In this document: piece after piece, positions 7,087 to 13,420 of the stretch | Numbering within the stretch: the first letter of the stretch is position 1 | How the letters are laid out: every line of letters begins with the position of its first letter | Assembly: GCA_002731665.1 (NCBI GenBank) | Contig: PCCJ01000038.1 | Coordinates: 1 to 18,370, forward strand | Length of the DNA: 18,370 nucleotides | Source: Actinomycetota bacterium | Lineage (GTDB): Bacteria; Actinomycetota; Acidimicrobiia; Acidimicrobiales; Poriferisodaliceae | Reading direction: 5' to 3' | The notes under the pieces: model-generated | What the model saw: the letters and a program-made list of their open reading frames with translations, nothing else | Databases searched by the model: none | What the model was told of the DNA's origin: nothing | Program-made: the position numbers and the translations under genes

Positions 7087-7369
7087 CAAGAACAAAATAC
7101 AGGGCGCTCGCCAGATGAGAAGAAAGTACAAGACTGAGAACGCGTGTGCGAAACGTTATAGGCAGTCAATTACCTGATGTCCGCATAATAATAGAGTGAC
7201 TGAGTCTTCGGCCCCTAAACGGTTCAACCCCGGGAATCCGTAATGGTTCCTCAACGGACTTGATGTACGTTGAAACTGGTCAACTGCTGCTTGCAAGATA
7301 AGCGTTCCGGCGAGTACGGTCCGACAATGGCTGTTGACATGGTCTATTGTCATTTTGAGCAGGGGCAGT
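7087..7369. other. Intergenic region, no gene recognised
   Basis: About 280 bases. TTGACA (7334-7339) resembles a -35 box, but no -10 lies at the right distance. A stretch around 7232 (GGTTCAACCCCGGG) recalls a tRNA T-arm, but the stem does not pair and no cloverleaf forms. Confidence 0.4.
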
Positions 7370-8329
7370 GTGTATTCAGTGTTTGAATCCAGCCAGTACG
7401 AGTTGATTGATTTCGGTGCTGGAAGAAAACTCGAGCGTTTTGGCACAGAACTGTTGGATCGGCCTAGTCCGGCTGCTGATGGTGTCGCAATCTTAGATCC
7501 TAGTTTGTGGGGGAAAGCTTCGGCCCGCTTTGACGTTGATCGAAGTGGCAAGGGTCGATGGAGCAAGGGAACATCTCGTACCTTGCCTGCTGATGTCGGA
7601 GCGGTGCCATGGTCAGTTCGCCACGAAGGCAGTCACCTGTTGATGCAGCTTGGAGCTTCAGGAAACATTGGGTTGTTTCCCGAACAAGCATGCAACTGGG
7701 ACTGGATTGCGAAACAGGTTAGTCATTGCGGCAGCAGGCTGCCTTCCGGCCGCCCTCGTGTTCTGAATCTCTTTGCCTACACAGGCGCCGCCAGCCTCGC
7801 CGCTGCGATAGCGGGCGCTGAGGTGACTCACGTCGATTCATCGGGACCAACTGTGGCGTGGGCAAAGCGAAATGCCGAGGCATCGGGACTTGGGGATCTG
7901 CCTATTCGTTGGCTTGTGGAGGACGCCATGAAGTTCATAGAGCGTGAGTGCCGGCGTGGGAACTATTACGATGGTGTGATTGCTGATCCACCGACATATG
8001 GTCATGGGCCGAATGGTCAACCGTTTAAGTTTAAGCAGCATCTCGGATCGTTATTGGAACTATGCGGTGAACTACTCGGGGTATCGGTTGGAGGGCCTAC
8101 CGACACTCAAAACCAGAGTGTCAACTTGGTGGTCCCGAGTGGCCGATTTCTTTTGTTTAGTTGCCACGCCCCTGGGTTTGGTTCGACTGAAGCTGTGTCA
8201 GCGGTATCTAGGGTGTTGCACAATTCTAGTGGTGCTCAGATTACTGGTCGTCCTTTGGTTCTTGAGTCCAGAGATGGGCGTAAGTTAGATGCTGGGGTCG
8301 CAGTGCGATGGAGCGCTCCGTCTCGCTGA
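7370..8329 (+). CDS. COG1092-type class I SAM-dependent RNA methyltransferase (RlmI/RlmK-like)
   Basis: A 319-residue protein from the GTG at 7370. The N-terminal domain contains LIDFGAGRKLERFG and RPSPAADG. The Rossmann methyltransferase domain starts with motif I, RVLNLFAYTGAASLAAAIAG (about 130-149), followed by an acidic strand end (EVTHVD), and then DGVIADPPTYG (about 201-211). A late RFLLFSCHAPGFG places a Cys (about 265) where C5-cytosine methyltransferases of this group have their nucleophile. Members modify 23S rRNA bases; which base is not readable. The frame extends upstream to a TTG at 7334, but AGCAGG (7358-7363) six bases before GTG 7370 is the best SD; a GTG at 7379 is also possible. 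A housekeeping-type gene in an otherwise catabolic neighbourhood. Confidence 0.9.
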   Translation: MYSVFESSQYELIDFGAGRKLERFGTELLDRPSPAADGVAILDPSLWGKASARFDVDRSGKGRWSKGTSRTLPADVGAVPWSVRHEGSHLLMQLGASGNIGLFPEQACNWDWIAKQVSHCGSRLPSGRPRVLNLFAYTGAASLAAAIAGAEVTHVDSSGPTVAWAKRNAEASGLGDLPIRWLVEDAMKFIERECRRGNYYDGVIADPPTYGHGPNGQPFKFKQHLGSLLELCGELLGVSVGGPTDTQNQSVNLVVPSGRFLLFSCHAPGFGSTEAVSAVSRVLHNSSGAQITGRPLVLESRDGRKLDAGVAVRWSAPSR

Positions 8330-8502
8330 TTCAGACAGTCGATTTGTGCGTCCAGATTGTTCGGCCTGAAGGAGAGTTCGCAGACCGATTCATCCTCATG
8401 CTCGAGGAGATCAGATGGTTCGTTTTGTTAGGAGTTTTTGTCTCGGTCTGGTGCCTGTTCGTCCATGAGTTCTGGAAGTTGATGATACTGGAAGCTAAGT
8501 AA
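8308..8502 (+). CDS. Doubtful 64-residue membrane peptide overlapping the methyltransferase end
   Basis: The frame begins 22 bases before the methyltransferase stop and would encode one hydrophobic helix at about 35-55 (WFVLLGVFVSVWCLFVHEFW). Only a weak TGGGG precedes the ATG. No family is recognised. The overlap start could mean translational coupling, but a shadow of the preceding gene's bias is as likely. Confidence 0.22.
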   Translation: MERSVSLIQTVDLCVQIVRPEGEFADRFILMLEEIRWFVLLGVFVSVWCLFVHEFWKLMILEAK

Positions 8503-8637
8503 TGCTGTGTTGCTTAAGTTGATCTCGTCTATCAATCTGAAATGTCTACGTTCCTAGTTAAGGTCGCCAGGGATTGCCTGATCCCTTCATGGTAGGTGCG
8601 GCAAAAGCTGGGCGCTAGTAGCTCTTTAATGATGGTC
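8503..8637. other. Intergenic region with a possible 3' hairpin
   Basis: AGGGAT-TGCCTG-ATCCCT (8569-8586) is a perfect 6-bp hairpin with a six-base loop, further flanked by CCA/TGG. No T run follows. It could mark the 3' end of the methyltransferase transcript. Nothing else is recognised. Confidence 0.35.
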
Positions 8638-8665
8638 TTGACACAGTTATGCGTATCGAAATAAT
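8638..8665 (+). promoter_or_regulatory. Sigma-70-type promoter upstream of the LLM gene
   Basis: A perfect TTGACA (8638-8643) is followed after 16 bases by AATAAT (8660-8665), five of six matches to TATAAT; TAATAA at 18 bases is an alternative register. This is the best two-box promoter in the window. It would give a leader of about 185 bases before the start at 8857. Confidence 0.55.
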
Positions 8666-8856
8666 AAAAGGTCCAAGTAAGTATTTTCTTGCTGTAGACG
8701 CTTATGGCTAGGGCTTATCTTTCGACCTGTGGCTTGAAAGCCGAAAGGCCTCGGTGCTGTTGTCGTCTGTCGCTCTCAAACTTCCCCCGGAAGCTGCGAG
8801 CTCTATCATGTATGTTGAAATCAGGAATCACTCAGAGCCAATGGGAAGTGCACAGT
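8666..8856 (+). other. Long untranslated leader of the LLM gene
   Basis: About 190 bases between the promoter and the start codon. The reading frame is open from an ATG at 8704, but the 51 residues it would add are Cys/Arg-rich and unlike any LLM N-terminus. GGCT-TGAA-AGCC (about 8730-8741) can form a small hairpin. No known riboswitch consensus was recognised. Confidence 0.4.
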
Positions 8857-9708
8857 ATGAAGTTCGGTTTAATGGCTGCGAATTTAATGGGAAATGTTGA
8901 AGGGGCTGCGGTGGCAGAAATCGCTCGTGCTGCTGAAGAGGTTGGGTTCCATTCTATTTGGGTCGCAGAACATGCAGTTGTGCCGGTTGAATACGCATCC
9001 ACTTACCCATATGACGAGGGAGGTCGCCTGTTTAAAGGTTCGAGCCAACTCGACATTGCTGATCCTTTGATCTGGCTTGCCTTCGCGGCCGCTGTGACGA
9101 CCAAGATTCGTCTAGCAACAGGAATTCTTATTCTTCCTCAACGCAACCCTGTCGTTGCGGCTAAAGAGATTGCAAGCCTCGATCGACTTAGTAATGGGCG
9201 ATTAGACCTAGGTATTGGGTCAGGATGGTTACGAGAAGAATTTGATGCGTTAGGTGTTCCGTTTGAAGCCCGTGGAGCCCGAACAGATGAGTATCTTCGT
9301 GCTCTTCGTGTTCTTTGGTCAGATACAGAAGCTGAATTTCATGGGGAATTCGTTGATTTTGCTCCCGTGTATTGCCAACCCAAGCCAAGTCAAAGTGCGA
9401 TACCAATACTGGTCGGGGGGCATTCAGATCGGGCTGCGCGAAGAGCCGGAGAGTTAGGAGACGTGTTCTTCCCGGCGGAACGACCAGTCGAAACACTCGA
9501 GGCGCTTTACTCAGCGGTAAAGCAGTACGCCGACGATGCAGGTCGAGACCCTTCAGCTATCGAGCTGTGGACTACCTCAACGGGGGATCGCGAACATTTA
9601 GAGCAACTTATCGAAGTTGGTGTTACTCAGGTAATGGTTCCAGCGCGATCTCCTGAACAGCTCCAAGGTCGATACGCCCAACTTATTGTTGATTACAGCA
9701 CCAGGTGA
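8857..9708 (+). CDS. LLM class F420-dependent oxidoreductase (TIGR03619-like)
   Basis: A 283-residue TIM-barrel protein. MKFGLMAANLMGN opens strand 1, AAEEVGFHSIWVAEH gives strand 2 and its loop, DPLIWLAFAAAVTTKIRLATGI follows, then NPVVAAKEIASLDRLSNGRL, then LGIGSGWLREEFDALGVPF and the RGARTDEYLRALRVLW helix. These are textbook features of the Rv2161c-like F420 group of luciferase-like enzymes. GGAAG (8844-8848) eight bases before ATG 8857 supports this start over the longer frame from 8704. The reaction is F420-dependent hydride transfer or oxidation on an unknown compound. It is followed on the same strand by the ABM and DUF3303-like genes, each with its own structured leader. A second, truncated LLM gene lies at 1-170. 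Confidence 0.94.
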   Translation: MKFGLMAANLMGNVEGAAVAEIARAAEEVGFHSIWVAEHAVVPVEYASTYPYDEGGRLFKGSSQLDIADPLIWLAFAAAVTTKIRLATGILILPQRNPVVAAKEIASLDRLSNGRLDLGIGSGWLREEFDALGVPFEARGARTDEYLRALRVLWSDTEAEFHGEFVDFAPVYCQPKPSQSAIPILVGGHSDRAARRAGELGDVFFPAERPVETLEALYSAVKQYADDAGRDPSAIELWTTSTGDREHLEQLIEVGVTQVMVPARSPEQLQGRYAQLIVDYSTR

Positions 9709-9763
9709 AAATTGTTGATGTATCTGTAGTACCGACAACGCTGATCAGATGATGACGGGCGGT

Positions 9764-9851
9764 CTTGGGCCTATGCGCGTAGCTCAAGGGCTAGGCAAGC
9801 CAGAATATTGAAGGTAGTTTCGTGAAGGTAAGTCGTTTGGCTTGCCTTCAC
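9764..9851 (+). promoter_or_regulatory. Structured leader RNA with two mutually exclusive stems before the ABM gene
   Basis: P1: CTTGGG...CTCAAG plus CTA/TAG closes a hairpin at 9764-9788 with loop TGCGCG. P2: AGGCAAGCCA (9793-9802) pairs perfectly with TGGCTTGCCT (9838-9847). P3: GTGAAGGTAAG (9822-9832) pairs with CTTGCCTTCAC (9841-9851), 11 bp with one wobble and an 8-base loop. P2 and P3 share 9841-9847, so they cannot form together. The SD AGGTGG begins five bases after P3. The arrangement resembles an attenuator or riboswitch expression platform; no known class was recognised. Confidence 0.5.
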
Positions 9852-9867
9852 AGATAGGTGGATAGCA

Positions 9868-10161
9868 GTGTCTCATCATGTGGTAGTGAAATTTCCTTGC
9901 AAAGAAGGTAAAGGCGAAGAGTTTCTGAGCGTGTTGAAAGAAGCCCTTGTGGATACCAGAGCGTTTGAAGGCGTTCAGCTAGTGGACGTCTATGTAGATG
10001 CCGATAACCCCGATGACATAATCCTTTTGGAAGAGTTTGATGCGCGAGCCAACCAAGAGGCTTATTTAGGATGGAGAATGGAAACGGGCATGCTTGATCT
10101 CATTGGCCCATTCATGGCTGGTGCACCAACTTTCACGCACCTAGAACCAAGAGATATCTAA
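9868..10161 (+). CDS. Antibiotic biosynthesis monooxygenase (ABM) domain protein, dimeric alpha/beta barrel
   Basis: A 97-residue single-domain protein. HHVVVKFPCKEGKGEEFLSVLKEAL is strand 1 and helix 1, then VQLVDVYVDADNPDDIILLEEFDARANQEAYLGWR follows the usual ABM order, with the D-D-I-I-L-L-E strand and the Y-L-x-W helix. Members range from cofactor-free quinone-forming monooxygenases to simple ligand-binding or stress proteins, so activity is open. Translation begins at GTG 9868 with a good SD, AGGTGG (9856-9861), six bases upstream. It follows the LLM gene by 160 bases and precedes the DUF3303-like gene by 100. The leader shows alternative hairpins, suggesting post-transcriptional control. 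Fold assignment is fairly sure. Confidence 0.88.
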   Translation: MSHHVVVKFPCKEGKGEEFLSVLKEALVDTRAFEGVQLVDVYVDADNPDDIILLEEFDARANQEAYLGWRMETGMLDLIGPFMAGAPTFTHLEPRDI

Positions 10162-10195
10162 AGCGGGCATTAAGAAGAAAATATCTGATTAGGTA

Positions 10196-10263
10196 TTGGG
10201 CTAAGTTATTTTCTAACGAAGTCGCCTATGGCTTTGGTTTCTCAATTAAGGAGATAGCCCAAT
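10196..10263 (+). promoter_or_regulatory. Inverted repeat spanning the start codon of the DUF3303-like gene
   Basis: TTGGGCTA (10196-10203) is the exact reverse complement of TAGCCCAA (10255-10262), which covers the spacer between the SD AAGGAG (10248-10253) and the first base of the ATG; A10195 and T10263 extend it. The loop of 51 bases contains a small GTTA-TTTTC-TAAC hairpin and the SD. Folding would block initiation. Confidence 0.4.
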
Positions 10264-10558
10264 GCTTTTTCAAATTGACTATTCAGTATTTCAAGCCAGT
10301 AGGAGCGATGCGCTCACTGCTTTCGGGACGTTCACCCAAGAACAACTCGAATCATTGTTGGACGACCACGGTGTTGAACTTATTGGGCGTTGGCACTGCC
10401 TGGGTGAAGGAACCGGAACAATGATCGTAGAAACAAATGACGCCACGAAACTTACTGCGTTTCAACTTGCTTGGGCTGCTGTCTGCGACATGCGAGCCAA
10501 GCCAGTAATGACTGATGTGCCAGCGCGTGAAGCTATCCAAAAATATTTTATGGCTTAG
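10262..10558 (+). CDS. DUF3303-like domain protein
   Basis: A 98-residue protein. The core GVELIGRWHCLGEGTGTMIVETNDATKL followed by LAWAAVCDMRAKPVMTD resembles the DUF3303 pattern, in which a conserved G-R-W-H strand is followed by a glycine turn and a strand with V-E. The fold is probably a ferredoxin-like dimeric barrel, similar in size to the ABM protein just upstream. Function is unknown for the family. AAGGAG (10248-10253) with an eight-base spacer to the ATG is the best SD on this stretch. An inverted repeat pairing over the start suggests translational control. Likely the last gene of the run beginning with the LLM oxidoreductase; hairpins follow at 10575-10630. Confidence 0.88.
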   Translation: MLFQIDYSVFQASRSDALTAFGTFTQEQLESLLDDHGVELIGRWHCLGEGTGTMIVETNDATKLTAFQLAWAAVCDMRAKPVMTDVPAREAIQKYFMA

Positions 10559-10574
10559 ATCTTATAGATATGTA

Positions 10575-10630
10575 TGGAGACTCTCCACTGCTGCAATCTT
10601 ATTCCTCGGCGAGAAATGATCCCGCCAAGG
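10575..10630 (+). terminator. Tandem hairpins downstream of the DUF3303-like gene
   Basis: TGGAG-ACT-CTCCA (10575-10587) and CCTCGGCG/CGCCAAGG (10604-10611 with 10623-10630) lie 17-72 bases after the stop codon. The second stem has one C-A mismatch on this strand, which becomes a G-U pair on the other strand. Neither has a T run, so this is a weak terminator or a 3' stabilising structure. Confidence 0.3.
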
Positions 10631-10706
10631 CTCGTGGTGAATCAGGTGCTCAGGTGCAAAAACTTTAAGAAAATTTGCGTATCGAAGTGATGGAGGTCGT
10701 TAGCTA

Positions 10707-10781
10707 ATGGGCCTCAAAACCTTGTTTCTTGCTGTTAATACTGTGTTGCGTGTCGGTGTGCTGAGCCTCGGAACAATGTGA
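10707..10781 (+). CDS. Candidate 24-residue hydrophobic micro-protein
   Basis: ATG at 10707 opens 24 codons encoding a hydrophobic peptide, MGLKTLFLAVNTV followed by LRVGVLSLGTM. GGAGGT (10692-10697) lies nine bases upstream, an SD as good as any in the window. The TGA stop overlaps the first bases of the strong hairpin at 10780-10810. The peptide could span or coat a membrane. Size and character resemble small membrane peptides such as type I toxins, but no antitoxin RNA can be shown. No family recognised. Confidence 0.35.
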   Translation: MGLKTLFLAVNTVLRVGVLSLGTM

Positions 10782-10810
10782 CAAGGCCGCCCCTGGGGAG
10801 CGACCTTGTC
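10780..10810 (-). terminator. Strong 31-base hairpin, probably 3' end of the substrate-binding protein transcript
   Basis: GACAAGG...CCTTGTC flanks a GC-rich core with a CCCAGGGG tip. On the plus strand two pairs are C-A mismatches (10787/10803 and 10791/10799); on the minus strand the same positions are G-U pairs, so the RNA from the minus strand folds without mismatch. This points to the gene ending at 10873. No T run follows, as is common for actinobacterial terminators. It also sits directly after the micro-ORF stop on the plus strand. Confidence 0.6.
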
Positions 10811-10872
10811 ATTCATCTACATGATTTTTTAGCTACCAACAAATGCTGGTCACTTACGCGATAGGTGGTGAA

Positions 10873-12501
10873 TCAGCAACCGCCATTTTCTTTGTCCCAA
10901 GCACAATTGGGGGATCCGCCGTTACCATCCACAATATCGCCGACGATGTTCCAGGTTTGACCAGTCGCATCAAATTTACTGAAATCGGAGCCCTCGATCG
11001 CAAAAGCGTCTTTTGCTCCGTCAAGCTCGTAGGCCACACCATCCATCATTAGAGGATGGTAAATATCGATGCTGCGAGCAGCTAGCATGACGTTGGTTCG
11101 GCTCATTCCCCCTGGCAATTCGTTCGCTACACGAAGCGTTTCAGTCCATGGATAAGCGAAAAAATAACCGGTTGCCAGAAGTGAAATAGATGGATCGAGT
11201 CCGCCAGCTGTCAAAGTGTCGTTAAGGAACGCTATAAACGGCTCATCTGTGTACTGAGGATCCGTTGAGTCTTTCACACCTCCGCCGACAACCCACCAGC
11301 TATCCGCTGCCATTCCAGCCGGAGCCATATATGCAGCGATGGCCTTGCAGACAGAGGGAGTGAAGGCAGCCGAAAGACGCTCAAGAAGACCTGAAGCCTC
11401 CACTTCTTGAATTGCCAACAGGCATGGGTTGCCTGCGGTCATTGAAATGAATACGTCAGGGTCAAACGCAGCAATAGTTGTTACCTCGTTAGTCAATGTC
11501 GGCGCAGCCGGATCGTGGCGGACAGGAAGGTATTCACTTATGACATCAGGGTTATTCTCGGCGTAATATTCGAAGCCCTTTTCGTATGCTAAGCCGAAAT
11601 CGTTATCCATCACCAAACCTGCAACCTTGACTGGTAGCTCATCGGCAAGGTTGCTTTTAATCCAAGTACCCCATAAAACAGCCTCAGTCAGATAGGACAT
11701 TTGATGACTGGTAGTCCATGGATGGTTAACTGGATCGCCCCATGCTGGGTGACCTGAAGCGTAAAACAAGTGAGGTACGCATTCTGAGTTGATCTTGTCA
11801 TACACCGCTAGACCATTCGGTGAACCAAGACCGTGTAGGGCGAAAATGTTCGCTGACTCAATTAGTTCGTCTACGAACTCAATGGTTTGTGCCGCAACGT
11901 AACCATCATCCTTGATAATCATTTTGAGGTCTCTGCCGCCGATGCCACCGAGTTCATTGTTAATCCAGTTCCAATAGTTCTCCCAACCTACTGAAATGTT
12001 GCCGTAAGCAGCAAGGTTTCCTGACTGCACGGTCGTCTGCCCAACTCGAAGCTCATCATCAAGAAGACCAGTAGTATCTGACCAGTCTGCTGGGCAGCTA
12101 TTGAGATCAGCCTCATATCCAGCTGGACCGCGCAGAATATTGTCACTGCCCACGCCCCATTCGCCATCGTTCATTTTCTCGGTGATCTCATTGATCATGA
12201 CTTGTCGGTTGTAGTCGGCTTCTTCCCAGATGCCATCAAGGGTGGATCGATCGAAGATAGGAGCATCATCATCTACTTCTTCTCCCGCGTCACCACCCGA
12301 TACGGCTTTTTCGATGGCGTCTTGTGATAGCCCGCCACCTTCGTCCTCTTGTTCTTCTTCCGCCTCGCTTTGAGCGGCTTCCGTTTCAGTGTCGCTGCTA
12401 ACTTCGCTGCCGTCATTGTTGCTGCCACCGCCGCAAGCTGCAGCGACGAGTAAGAATGCGAATAGCAACGCCAATAGGCGCAAAATACGTTTGTGAATCA
12501 C
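10873..12501 (-). CDS. Substrate-binding lipoprotein, type 1 periplasmic binding fold (ABC transporter, branched-chain amino acid/amide type)
   Basis: A 542-residue exported lipoprotein. Residues 1-22 are a signal peptide (KR, then LLALLFAFLLVAAA) ending at Cys23 in VAAACGGG. Residues about 30-82 are an acidic, Ser/Glu/Asp-rich linker, as in many actinobacterial lipoproteins. The ligand-binding domains run from about 150 (LRVGQTTVQSGNLAAYG) to 525, with GGIGGRDLKMIIKDDGY, FALHGLGSPNGLAVYDKINSE and VKVAGLVMDNDFGLAYEKGFEYYAE typical of the Peripla_BP_6/LivK type. Two Cys near the end (533, 542) could form a disulfide. It starts at GTG 12501 with AGGGGG a few bases upstream. No permease or ATPase gene is near, so the binding protein is an orphan here. 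It is divergent from the CMD-family gene, with two dyads between. Confidence 0.93.
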   Translation of the reverse strand: MIHKRILRLLALLFAFLLVAAACGGGSNNDGSEVSSDTETEAAQSEAEEEQEDEGGGLSQDAIEKAVSGGDAGEEVDDDAPIFDRSTLDGIWEEADYNRQVMINEITEKMNDGEWGVGSDNILRGPAGYEADLNSCPADWSDTTGLLDDELRVGQTTVQSGNLAAYGNISVGWENYWNWINNELGGIGGRDLKMIIKDDGYVAAQTIEFVDELIESANIFALHGLGSPNGLAVYDKINSECVPHLFYASGHPAWGDPVNHPWTTSHQMSYLTEAVLWGTWIKSNLADELPVKVAGLVMDNDFGLAYEKGFEYYAENNPDVISEYLPVRHDPAAPTLTNEVTTIAAFDPDVFISMTAGNPCLLAIQEVEASGLLERLSAAFTPSVCKAIAAYMAPAGMAADSWWVVGGGVKDSTDPQYTDEPFIAFLNDTLTAGGLDPSISLLATGYFFAYPWTETLRVANELPGGMSRTNVMLAARSIDIYHPLMMDGVAYELDGAKDAFAIEGSDFSKFDATGQTWNIVGDIVDGNGGSPNCAWDKENGGC

Positions 12502-12540
12502 TTTTCCCCCTAGATCTGTGATTTTTTATTTACAAAAATT

Positions 12541-12605
12541 GGATAAGTTCATTTATCCATTTGCCACCCTAGACGAATTTGGAACTAACTGAACGATTAG
12601 TTAGT
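12541..12605. promoter_or_regulatory. Two operator-like dyads in the divergent promoter region
   Basis: TGGATAA-N6-TTATCCA (12540-12559) lies about 40 bases before the lipoprotein start, and ACTAACT-N8-AGTTAGT (12584-12605) about 80 bases before it and 140 before the CMD-family gene. Both are perfect 7-bp inverted repeats of a size suited to dimeric regulators. The first is A/T-rich and may overlap the minus-strand promoter. No regulator gene is in the window. Confidence 0.45.
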
Positions 12606-12735
12606 AAAATGGGTGGTGAGTGACGTCTGGTGGTAGAAAAGACTCCCATATGAAATAGATCGCTTTAGAGGCTATTAGGAGTAGTTTTGTAGAGCGAATG
12701 TGTTGATCTTGTAAGAGAACTGCCCCAGGTGCGCT

Positions 12736-12741
12736 AATAAT
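12736..12741 (+). promoter_or_regulatory. -10 element (AATAAT) of a probable leaderless promoter
   Basis: AATAAT, five of six matches to TATAAT, is followed by six bases and the ATG at 12748. No SD precedes the start. Confidence 0.45.
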
Positions 12742-12747
12742 TGTTCT

Positions 12748-13308
12748 ATGTCCTCTCGCCCCAGTACACCTCGCGTCGAACCCATGCCTAGTGCTCTTGA
12801 AGCCGCTAAGGAAGTAATGAAGGATTCGGTGGTTAACGCGATTAACGTCACCGCAACTCTCGCTCATAACGAAATGGTTTCCGCTGGCGTGGGACGATTC
12901 TCTCGACAACTACTTTTCAAGGGGTCAGTAGATCCACGCCTTCGGGAAATGGTGATCCTACGTATGGGGTGGAACTGCCAATCAGTCTATGAATTTGGTC
13001 AACACACCCTCTTTGGGATTGATGTTGGGCTTACTGAGAGCGAAATTTATTGGTTAACGAGACCTTCTAGTAACTTTCTTTGGGAGGAAAACGAAGTTGC
13101 GTTACTGGCGATGGTTGATGACTTATACGCTGACGACTGTGTAACAGACGGCACATGGGAGCAACTCAATAGGCACTTCTCCGTTTCAGATATTTTAGAG
13201 TTCATGGCCTCGGCGCTGCAGTATCGACTAGTCAGTGGACTTCTAAACTCATGCGGCGTTCAAAGAGATGAAGGCGTCCCAGGATGGCCCGCAGCGCCGA
13301 AAGATTAA
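12748..13308 (+). CDS. Carboxymuconolactone decarboxylase (CMD) family protein
   Basis: A 186-residue helical protein. The core DPRLREMVILRMGWNCQSVY followed by EFGQHTLFGIDVGLTESEI (about 62-100) is the CMD signature, with Cys77, Glu82 and His86 in the arrangement R-x3-N-C-x4-E-x3-H found in the longer CMD proteins. It lacks the second Cys of the AhpD C-x2-C peroxidase motif, so a disulfide peroxidase role is less likely than a decarboxylase-like or unknown role. Length (186) fits this single-domain subgroup. The likely promoter gives a leaderless transcript. It is divergent from the substrate-binding lipoprotein and 197 bases ahead of the amidohydrolase on the same strand. Substrate unknown. 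Confidence 0.9.
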   Translation: MSSRPSTPRVEPMPSALEAAKEVMKDSVVNAINVTATLAHNEMVSAGVGRFSRQLLFKGSVDPRLREMVILRMGWNCQSVYEFGQHTLFGIDVGLTESEIYWLTRPSSNFLWEENEVALLAMVDDLYADDCVTDGTWEQLNRHFSVSDILEFMASALQYRLVSGLLNSCGVQRDEGVPGWPAAPKD

Positions 13309-13395
13309 GTGGGACTATTTGAAATATTTTGGCTTGGTTACATCAAGAATTCCTGAGAGCATAGAAGTGACTTGCGTCATCATGTCGAAACCTGA

Positions 13396-13420
13396 TGCTT
13401 TCGAGAGCACTAGTTTTAAC
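13396..13420 (+). terminator. Weak terminator-like hairpin after the CMD gene
   Basis: TGCTT-TCGA-GAGCA (13396-13409) folds with four Watson-Crick pairs and one wobble; CTAG then TTTT (13414-13417) follows, with further T shortly after. It is short and may be chance. It lies about 90 bases after the CMD stop. Confidence 0.25.

Noticed and set aside
5716..7131. Antisense ORFs inside and just beyond the Rieske gene (such as 6127-6456 and 6925-7131)
   Set aside because: Shadows of a well-supported gene with no domain content or SD.
7334..7369. TTG start for the methyltransferase at 7334
   Set aside because: No SD there. The added residues have no family match, and AGCAGG supports the GTG at 7370.
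8704..8856. 51-residue N-terminal extension of the LLM protein
   Set aside because: The added residues are Cys/Arg-rich, unlike LLM proteins, whose first strand begins at MKFGLMAANL. A good SD precedes 8857.
9764..9851. tRNA-like GCGCGTAGCTCAAGGG in the ABM leader
   Set aside because: It resembles a D-arm start, but no acceptor stem, anticodon arm or T-loop can be formed; the stems found are different.
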